Source of the DNA: Candidatus Pacearchaeota archaeon
Lineage (GTDB): Archaea > Nanobdellota > Nanobdellia > Pacearchaeales > GW2011-AR1
DNA length: 64,000 nt
Assembly (NCBI GenBank): GCA_019659125.1
Contig: JAIFVX010000001.1
Span: 404,135 to 468,134, forward strand
Direction: 5' to 3'
Part shown: positions 58,400 to 64,000 of the stretch, piece after piece
Numbering within the stretch: position 1 is the stretch's first letter
Layout of the letters: each line of letters opens with the position of its first letter
Notes under the pieces: model-generated
Told to the model about the DNA's origin: nothing
The model's database searches: none
The model's input: only the letters and a program-made list of their open reading frames with translations
Translations under genes and position numbers: made by a program

Positions 58400-58514
58400 G
58401 ATAAACGTTGCAAAGAACACTATTTATACTTTATGTTTTTCTATTATATACATACGAAAATGATAATAGACTGAGAGCCATAATGTTTATATAAACAACA
58501 GCTTCAAAAGAGGG

Positions 58515-59156
58515 ATGAGAGACTCCGAATTTGCGCACATTATCGCTGCAGTCATTATTCTTACACTGGTCATTAGCTTTTCCGCACTTATCGGCGGGGA
58601 TTTTGCACTTATACCTCAATTATTTCTCTTCGCAGTCATTATCATTGCAACAGCGCTGCTTGCAAAAAAGATAATGGCCTATATTTTAGATGCAGATGTT
58701 GAGCACAGGTTATGGATGATGGATCGTTATGGGTGGAAAGCGCACCAGCATTTCAAGAGGGAAGTGCCTGCAGGAATTATCATACCCCTATTTTTGACAC
58801 TTTTCTCACTTGGTACGGTAAAATTCATGGGAATTCTTACTTATGAAGCACGAGCGTTGAAGGTAAGGGCTGCTAAGCGTTTTGGTCCTTACAGTTATAC
58901 GGAGATGACTGATTGGCATAATGGATTAATAGGTGCAGCAGGAGTTGTTGCTGTCTTGGTGCTTGCCATGGTGATCTATCTGGTCCCTGCGAATCTCGAG
59001 CTGCTTGCAAAAATGGCAGTTTTCTACGCCCTTTCAAATATGATCCCATTTTCAAAATTGGACGGTACGCAGATCTTCTTCGGTTCTCGTGTGCTATGGA
59101 CCGCACTTGCAGTAATAACCCTTATTTTTACGACTTACGCATTCGTTCTTCCATAA
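58515..59156 (+). CDS. Site-2 protease-like membrane protein lacking the first zinc His
   Basis: 213 aa, about five or six TM helices. The C-terminal NMIPFSKLDGTQIFFGSRVLW matches the S2P motif (N-x-x-P-x-x-x-L-D-G). The N-terminal HExxH is replaced by S4-E5-F6-A7-H8, so the first zinc His is Ser. Membrane positions of both motifs fit the S2P fold. Catalysis is doubtful; it may be an inactive relative. A TTTATATAAAC element about 26 nt upstream gives the start. Confidence 0.78.
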   Translation: MRDSEFAHIIAAVIILTLVISFSALIGGDFALIPQLFLFAVIIIATALLAKKIMAYILDADVEHRLWMMDRYGWKAHQHFKREVPAGIIIPLFLTLFSLGTVKFMGILTYEARALKVRAAKRFGPYSYTEMTDWHNGLIGAAGVVAVLVLAMVIYLVPANLELLAKMAVFYALSNMIPFSKLDGTQIFFGSRVLWTALAVITLIFTTYAFVLP

Positions 59157-59187
59157 GAAACATAAACCCTTATGGAGTAGAATTATC

Positions 59188-60705
59188 ATGATGATACCTA
59201 GAGATTACCAACAGGCAATTTTTAACACTGCAAAAGAGCGCAACACCCTTGTTGTCCTACCCACAGGGCTGGGAAAAACACTGATAGCACTCATGCTTGC
59301 AACTGAAAGCATAAAACGTCATCCTGGAAAGAAAGTCCTGTTCCTTGCACCTACAAGACCTCTTGTCGAGCAGCATTACGATTATTTCACGAAGAACCTT
59401 CCAGAGCTCTTTGCAGATCTCCAGCTGTTCACCGGCTCTGTCCCTGCGGAAAAAAGAAAGAAGATATTCTCTACGGCGGAGATCGTCTTTTCTACCCCTC
59501 AATGCATTGCCAATGATCTTCGTCATTATTTATATGACATGACTGATGTCTGCCTGCTTATTATTGATGAGGCTCATCGATGTCTAAAGAACTATGACTA
59601 CACTGCAGTCGTTGATTATTACAAGAGACAAGCGGAGAATCAACGGATTCTCGGACTTACTGCCTCTCCAGGATCAGATTCTGATAAGGTAAAGGAGATA
59701 TGTGCCCATCTTGATATAGAGGATATAGAGGTAAGGACTCGGGAATCTCCGGATGTAAAGGACTATCTGCAAGAAAGAGAGTTCAAAAAAATAGAAGTCC
59801 CCTTTCCCCAAGAATTTATAGAAATCCGCATTTTACTCAGAAGGATTTTCGATTCTAGAGTAGAACAGTTGAAAGCAAGAAGCCTTTTGTTTGGTCCTGC
59901 GAACAAGATTACTCTTCTAAAGCTTCAGCACGCGCTTGCAAAAAGAATGGCTGGCAATTTCAATGCCATGATCGGAATGGGATTGACTGCACAGGCAATC
60001 AAGATCTCCCATGCAATGGAATTGCTTGAGACCCAGACACTCTCAGGTTTGCATGATTATCTTCGAGGCTTGATAAAACAAGCAGAAGAAGGAAAGACGA
60101 AGGCGGTAAAAAATCTAGTGAAGCTTCCTGAATTTAACGCAGCGCTAATTTCCTTAACCGACTTACTGACAAAGAAAATAGAGCATCCAAAGATCGAAGA
60201 GTGTGCTGTTCTGGTAGAAAATGAAATACAGGAAAATCAAAAGGCAAAAATAATGATATTTACGCAATTTAGGGAAACTGCCTCTCAAATTGTTAAAAGG
60301 CTTTCTCAAATTCCCAATATCCGACCTGCCGTTTTTATAGGTCAAGCAAAGAAGCATGGTGTAGGTCTCTCACAGAAGGAGCAGAAGCAAGTCATCGAAC
60401 ATTTCAAGGAGGGAGTCATCAATGTGGTGGTTGCAACATCAATTGGTGAAGAAGGACTTGACATCCCTGAAGTGAATGCAGTCGTCTTCTACGAGCCAAT
60501 CCCTTCAGCCATACGAAAGATCCAGAGAGCGGGAAGAACTGCACGATTAGCGCCAGGAAAGCTCTTTATTCTTATTACAAAAGATACCCGGGATGAATTC
60601 CATCATAATGCCTCTACAGCGCGAGAAAAGAAAATGTACCGAACCATAGAGCTCGTAAAAAGGGAAATTAAAAACAGGCCAAAAACATTGAAGGACTTCA
60701 CATAA
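59188..60705 (+). CDS. hef: Hef-type superfamily 2 DNA helicase (FANCM-like), no nuclease domain
   Basis: 505 aa. Motif Q/I PRDYQQAIFNTA and PTGLGKTLIALML; motif II IIDEAHRCLKNYDY; motif III LGLTASPG; C-terminal RecA domain with motif V VVVATSIGEEGLDIPEV and motif VI IRKIQRAGRTAR. The inserted helical thumb-like region (~215-330) is typical of Hef. Archaeal Hef normally continues into an XPF-type nuclease plus HhH; here it ends, and the nuclease is a separate gene 0.4 kb on. Probably acts at stalled forks. Confidence 0.93.
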   Translation: MMIPRDYQQAIFNTAKERNTLVVLPTGLGKTLIALMLATESIKRHPGKKVLFLAPTRPLVEQHYDYFTKNLPELFADLQLFTGSVPAEKRKKIFSTAEIVFSTPQCIANDLRHYLYDMTDVCLLIIDEAHRCLKNYDYTAVVDYYKRQAENQRILGLTASPGSDSDKVKEICAHLDIEDIEVRTRESPDVKDYLQEREFKKIEVPFPQEFIEIRILLRRIFDSRVEQLKARSLLFGPANKITLLKLQHALAKRMAGNFNAMIGMGLTAQAIKISHAMELLETQTLSGLHDYLRGLIKQAEEGKTKAVKNLVKLPEFNAALISLTDLLTKKIEHPKIEECAVLVENEIQENQKAKIMIFTQFRETASQIVKRLSQIPNIRPAVFIGQAKKHGVGLSQKEQKQVIEHFKEGVINVVVATSIGEEGLDIPEVNAVVFYEPIPSAIRKIQRAGRTARLAPGKLFILITKDTRDEFHHNASTAREKKMYRTIELVKREIKNRPKTLKDFT

Positions 60706-60729
60706 GGTTTATTAATATACTCCCCCTAT

Positions 60730-61041
60730 ATGCTTATGAATAATTTTATTAAATATTTCTTTTCAGTTATTAATTTAATTCTTATCTTGGTTTTTATGCT
60801 CGGTGGAGTCTTTAAGGAAATATCACGCGCTATTTCTTTCCAAGCAGGAGTAAGATTCTTTGACACATTAGTTTATTTTCCCCTCATCCCAATCCTTGGT
60901 ATAGTATCTCTAATTATCGGAGGATATCTTCTAATAAAAAATAAGGAAAAGTTTGGAGGATGGTTTAATATCATAATTGGAATTGGCTCTTTATTAGTAA
61001 CGGGATGGGTTTTCTGGTATCTATCTACTCATTCATTTTGA
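60730..61041 (+). CDS. Three-TM membrane protein between the Hef helicase and nuclease
   Basis: 103 aa, hydrophobic helices at ~8-28, 47-67 and 79-98. No similarity recognised. The frame starts 24 nt after the helicase stop. It separates what is usually one gene. A/T-rich compared with neighbours. Function unknown. Confidence 0.6.
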   Translation: MLMNNFIKYFFSVINLILILVFMLGGVFKEISRAISFQAGVRFFDTLVYFPLIPILGIVSLIIGGYLLIKNKEKFGGWFNIIIGIGSLLVTGWVFWYLSTHSF

Positions 61042-61090
61042 TGGTAGTCAAGGGCAAAGACGACCTAACTTCATTTTTCATAATCATCAC

Positions 61091-61789
61091 ATGACATTCT
61101 TTGACATATTTTCAAACAAAAGGTTAAAGGAACCAAGAAAAATCAACATCCTAGTGGATCATAGGGAGAAAAACTCCCTTGTTCCCTCCCACCTTGCCTC
61201 TCAAGGGATAGGGGTAAGGTTCCAGCAGCTTAACGTTGCAGACTATTTGTTTGGGAATATAGCGATTGAAAGAAAGACCATCAATGATCTGAAATCCTCT
61301 ATCATCAGCAAGCGCATTAACGCGCAGCTTCTCGAGCTTAAACAATATCCCAAGCCACTGCTGCTTGTGGAAGGAATAGGTAACGAGGATTTATATGAAG
61401 GGATTATCAACGAGAATGCCTTGCGAGGTTTCCTCCTCTCCGTAGCGTTGGAATACCAGGTCCCCATAATTTTTACGCAAGATGAGGAGGATTCTGCTCG
61501 ATATATTGCCATTCTCGCGAAAAAGAAGGAAAATAAGCATCCCTCATTGAGGGCATCCAAGATTACACCGACTGAAGAGCAAAGGCTTCAATATATCCTG
61601 GAAGGGTTTCCAAGAATAGGACCGAAGACAGCAAAAAAACTCCTTGCAAAATTCAAGACCATAAAAAATATTGTCAATGCCTCTGAAGAGGATCTCCAGG
61701 AGATTCTAGGGAAAAATGAGGAAATCTTCTCATATCTCATCAAACATGAAGCCTCATTTGATGATATGGACGGGCAAGAAGACACATAA
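61091..61789 (+). CDS. Hef/XPF-type ERCC4 nuclease with tandem HhH
   Basis: 232 aa. ERCC4 nuclease domain: ILVDHREKNSLVPSHL, the active-site core AIERKTINDLKSSII (E-R-K-x-x-x-D), then LLLVEG. A C-terminal (HhH)2 domain (from ~155) contains LEGFPRIGPKTAKKLLAKF. This is the nuclease half of Hef or a stand-alone XPF. It should cut branched or fork DNA, partnered with the Hef helicase upstream (inference). Confidence 0.93.
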   Translation: MTFFDIFSNKRLKEPRKINILVDHREKNSLVPSHLASQGIGVRFQQLNVADYLFGNIAIERKTINDLKSSIISKRINAQLLELKQYPKPLLLVEGIGNEDLYEGIINENALRGFLLSVALEYQVPIIFTQDEEDSARYIAILAKKKENKHPSLRASKITPTEEQRLQYILEGFPRIGPKTAKKLLAKFKTIKNIVNASEEDLQEILGKNEEIFSYLIKHEASFDDMDGQEDT

Positions 61790-61790
61790 T

Positions 61791-62333
61791 CTATTTTTCT
61801 GCAGAATGGTACTCCTGAAGTAAGGAATAAACAGGTCCAAGTGCCTTTAAATGAGAACTCATCAGCTTAAATGAATTACAAGAAAAGCTCAGAGGTTTTA
61901 CATGGATTGAGGATACGGAATCTTCGAATCCCTTCTTATCCATAACATATTTTATTCTCGCCAGAGTGAGGTGTCCCATGAATCTTTCTTCCTCAGGAAA
62001 TAATCCTTTTATTTTTTCATCAATCTTCTTCTGTAAATCATATAATCCCTTGCCCTGCACTTTTATCCAGACAATCCTCGGATTCTTATGATGGTGAAAT
62101 ATACCTATAGTGCCTAGGTTCAACTCCATAGGTTTAAATTTTATTTCCTTTAAGGCTTCCTTTACCTTCTCAAGTGTAGCGTCATCAATCTCTCCTAAAA
62201 ATTTTAAGGTAAGATGAAGGTTCTCAAGTTCAGTGAGCTTGCCAGCAAATTTCTTCTTGCCCAACAGTTCATGGATCCGAGCAACTTCTTTTATGATTTC
62301 ATCAGGAAAGTCAATTGCTATGAAAACTCTCAT
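61791..62333 (-). CDS. thpR: RNA 2',3'-cyclic phosphodiesterase (ThpR)
   Basis: 180 aa, family length. Two H-x-T motifs: NLHLTLKFLGEI and MGHLTLARIK. MRVFIAIDFPDEI at the start is the family signature. Hydrolyses 2',3'-cyclic phosphates, formerly called 2'-5' RNA ligase. It abuts the next gene upstream (stop then ATG, no gap), so the two are probably co-transcribed. Confidence 0.95.
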   Translation of the reverse strand: MRVFIAIDFPDEIIKEVARIHELLGKKKFAGKLTELENLHLTLKFLGEIDDATLEKVKEALKEIKFKPMELNLGTIGIFHHHKNPRIVWIKVQGKGLYDLQKKIDEKIKGLFPEEERFMGHLTLARIKYVMDKKGFEDSVSSIHVKPLSFSCNSFKLMSSHLKALGPVYSLLQEYHSAEK

Positions 62334-62762
62334 CTAGTTCTTAATGCAAAGATAAAAACTGGCCGTCTTAGGTGTTGATTGATAATTAAGATAACCAGCA
62401 GAAACAGCGATAATTGTTCTGGTGCTGTTACGGCATTTGAGAAGTTTGTTATTGGTTCCAGGCTCGCAGAATGCCTCTCCCCAAACATACTTCGGAGCAT
62501 TGGTACTGGCCTTATTAAGAGGACCGTCAGTTGTTGAATCAACACAAGGTAGAGCAGTGCCTGCACCGACACCTAATGCATCTCCAAATACAGTGCCTCC
62601 ACCGACAATAGTGCCCTGCACTTCTTCTGCAGAATGGCCGAACACGGCCGGCTTAGGAGGATTGGAATTGTAGGCATACACAGTAAATATTCCGGCAAGA
62701 ACAATCAATAATCCAATGATGGTGAGAGCATACCTCTTTTCAATGTTCACTGACAGCTTCAT
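62334..62762 (-). CDS. Secreted protein with N-terminal anchor, 142 aa
   Basis: One hydrophobic segment (~13-30, TIIGLLIVLAGIFTVYAY) then KPAVFGHSAEEVQGTI, a short motif often found after anchors in DPANN/CPR secreted proteins. Four cysteines in the mature part (PCVDST, AFCEPG, KCRNST, YLCIKN). Not class III type. Gly-rich mid-region. Function unknown. Confidence 0.75.
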   Translation of the reverse strand: MKLSVNIEKRYALTIIGLLIVLAGIFTVYAYNSNPPKPAVFGHSAEEVQGTIVGGGTVFGDALGVGAGTALPCVDSTTDGPLNKASTNAPKYVWGEAFCEPGTNNKLLKCRNSTRTIIAVSAGYLNYQSTPKTASFYLCIKN

Positions 62763-62797
62763 AGGGGAATAATAGGAGCATTATTTATAAGTCTTTC

Positions 62798-63988
62798 CTA
62801 GTCAGGAATAATTGCGGCAGTGCTATGTCCAGAAATCTGTGCAATCTTCTTGACATCAGCAAGAGTAACTTTGCGTATCTGTTCCTCATGCTTGTAATAA
62901 TCCCCTGCATTCCCTCGTAGTTCTGCGAATAGAAGCTCATTCATCACGGATGAGCTCTCCTCAGAAGTTATCTTTCGTAGTCCGAGAAGCCGTTCCTTGG
63001 CTTCCTGAAGGTCCTTTGCAGTCATATTCTTGACGTTATTAAATTCCTCAAGAATGATCTTCTTAACCTCGGGCACTGCATCTTTAGTGGTCCCGACATA
63101 AATGCTGTAATAGGAATAATTCTTTTCGGCATTGATGGAGCTCTTCACGGCATATGCGAGTCCTTTCTCTTCCCGGATCTTCAAAAATAGACGTGAAGAC
63201 ATTCCATTTGCTAAGTACGCATCGAGCACTTCCAAAGCAGTATGTTCCTTAGTGCTTGGTAATGGTGCGTGCATGGCAAACACGAAATGTGCCTGGTCGA
63301 TGCCGGGCCTTTTTTCCACACTATCGTTATGACGAGTCTTTATCGGTTGTAAGGCAATGCTTCTACTTCCTCGCTTAAAGCGTTTTTCAAGATATGCGCA
63401 CAGTGCATCAAAGTCTGCGTTGCCGACAGCGGTGACAATATAATTTTCAGCAGAGTAGTTTTTCTTGAAATACTCTGCGACAAAATCTCTTCCGAGTGCC
63501 TTGATGGTCTTCTCAGATCCTATGATTCCTTCCCCTAGGGGCTTATCATAGAGGTTTGATTCGATCTTTTCAAATACATAGTGCTGAGGGGTATCATGGT
63601 ACATCTTTATCTCCTCAAGAATTACTTTCTTTTCCTTTTCGAACTTTTGAGGATTGAATAAGGGGCTAGTAAGCATATCAATGAGAATATCAAGGCCTGC
63701 AAAGAGATGTTCGCTTGGAAGCTTAAACCAGAATGAAGTCACCTCGTTTGAGGTGAATGCGTTGAGCACGCCTCCCTTTTTCTCTATCTCTCGAGAAATA
63801 TCTTCATGGGTCCGTGTTTGCGTGCCGGTAAATACCAAATGTTCCATGAAATGGGCAATCCCTTTTATGTTTGAGACCTCATAGGCTGCTCCGAACTTGT
63901 TAGTAATACTCAAAGATATCACGGGGAGTTCCCGCTTCTCCATGATAACTGTCATTCCATTAGAAAGTACTTTCCTTGAAAACTTCAT
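62798..63988 (-). CDS. M16-family zinc metallopeptidase
   Basis: 396 aa. The inverted zinc motif H-x-x-E-H is in IAHFMEHLVFTGT with the third ligand Glu in VILEEIKMYHD. The C-terminal half contains the M16 substrate-contact region EEKGLAYAVKSSINAEKNYSYYSIYVGTT. Single-unit (~400 aa) M16, expected to form dimers; likely a cytosolic or membrane-associated oligopeptidase. Complete in the window. Confidence 0.94.
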   Translation of the reverse strand: MKFSRKVLSNGMTVIMEKRELPVISLSITNKFGAAYEVSNIKGIAHFMEHLVFTGTQTRTHEDISREIEKKGGVLNAFTSNEVTSFWFKLPSEHLFAGLDILIDMLTSPLFNPQKFEKEKKVILEEIKMYHDTPQHYVFEKIESNLYDKPLGEGIIGSEKTIKALGRDFVAEYFKKNYSAENYIVTAVGNADFDALCAYLEKRFKRGSRSIALQPIKTRHNDSVEKRPGIDQAHFVFAMHAPLPSTKEHTALEVLDAYLANGMSSRLFLKIREEKGLAYAVKSSINAEKNYSYYSIYVGTTKDAVPEVKKIILEEFNNVKNMTAKDLQEAKERLLGLRKITSEESSSVMNELLFAELRGNAGDYYKHEEQIRKVTLADVKKIAQISGHSTAAIIPD

Positions 63989-64000
63989 GAAAGCTAAAAA

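Noticed and set aside
1..64000. CRISPR arrays, insertion sequences, rRNA, SRP RNA or RNase P RNA
   Set aside because: No regularly spaced repeats, transposase frames with inverted ends, or recognisable RNA cores were found on reading; box C/D or other small RNAs could be missed.

Overview
The window comes from an archaeon, most likely a DPANN lineage of the Woesearchaeota/Pacearchaeota type. Evidence: a TFB gene, archaeal/eukaryotic ribosomal proteins (eS8, eS1, eL42, uS15, eS27), Lsm, aEF1-beta, aIF2-alpha, RadA, RPA, GINS, SRP54/FtsY, RNase Z, an archaeal-type tRNA-Gln with a 1:72 A-U pair, and an A/T-rich TATA element about 26 nt before most start codons. The last point implies mostly leaderless transcription and was used to correct many starts. 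The lineage assignment is inference from the repertoire and from the many secreted, Cys-rich, 'KG' signal-peptide proteins; no search was run.

Layout. 1-2488: 3'-truncated secreted Ig-like protein. 2.5-6.3 kb: RNase Z, Lsm, eS8, TFB, tRNA-Leu. 6.3-14.5 kb: four-gene minus-strand operon of secreted or membrane-anchored proteins ending in a 1763-aa giant. 14.6-15.8 kb: free-standing LAGLIDADG endonuclease gene between tRNA-Val and tRNA-Thr. 16-20.8 kb: GINS, phosphoglycerate mutase, FtsY, Nudix. 20.8-23.2 kb: dockerin-bearing pilin-like protein. 23.2-29.6 kb: SRP54, Bud32, tRNA-Gln, a ribosomal/translation block with the RecJ-like GAN nuclease and a zinc-less Nop10-like protein. 29.6-37.6 kb: HD phosphohydrolase, UDG, NDK, methyltransferase, tRNA-Arg, dockerin protein, MazG, a split OGFOD1/Tpa1-like oxygenase pair, RadA. 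37.6-39.4 kb: an apparently split membrane gene, RPA. 39.4-42.1 kb: EF1-beta, HIT-like protein, prepilin peptidase, AI-2E-type permease.

42.3-58.4 kb is the most unusual part: a type IV pilus-like locus with about ten 'K(K/R)G' class III signal-peptide proteins in tightly overlapping minus-strand genes, a dual-domain TadC-like platform protein, a VirB11/TadA-like ATPase, coiled-coil proteins, a large secreted Cys-rich protein and three related multi-TM proteins. With the peptidase at 40.3-41.1 kb this gives processing, platform, motor and many candidate subunits. Two further KG proteins (11611-13470 and 20812-23166) lie outside it.

58.5-64 kb: an S2P-like protein lacking the first zinc histidine, a Hef helicase and Hef/XPF nuclease encoded separately with a membrane gene between them, ThpR, a secreted protein and an M16 peptidase. 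Several genes under 60 codons were found by reading (20150, 28590 eS27, 29449 Nop10-like, 37638/37802, 42128, 46725, 47626). No CRISPR array, insertion sequence or rRNA gene was seen.
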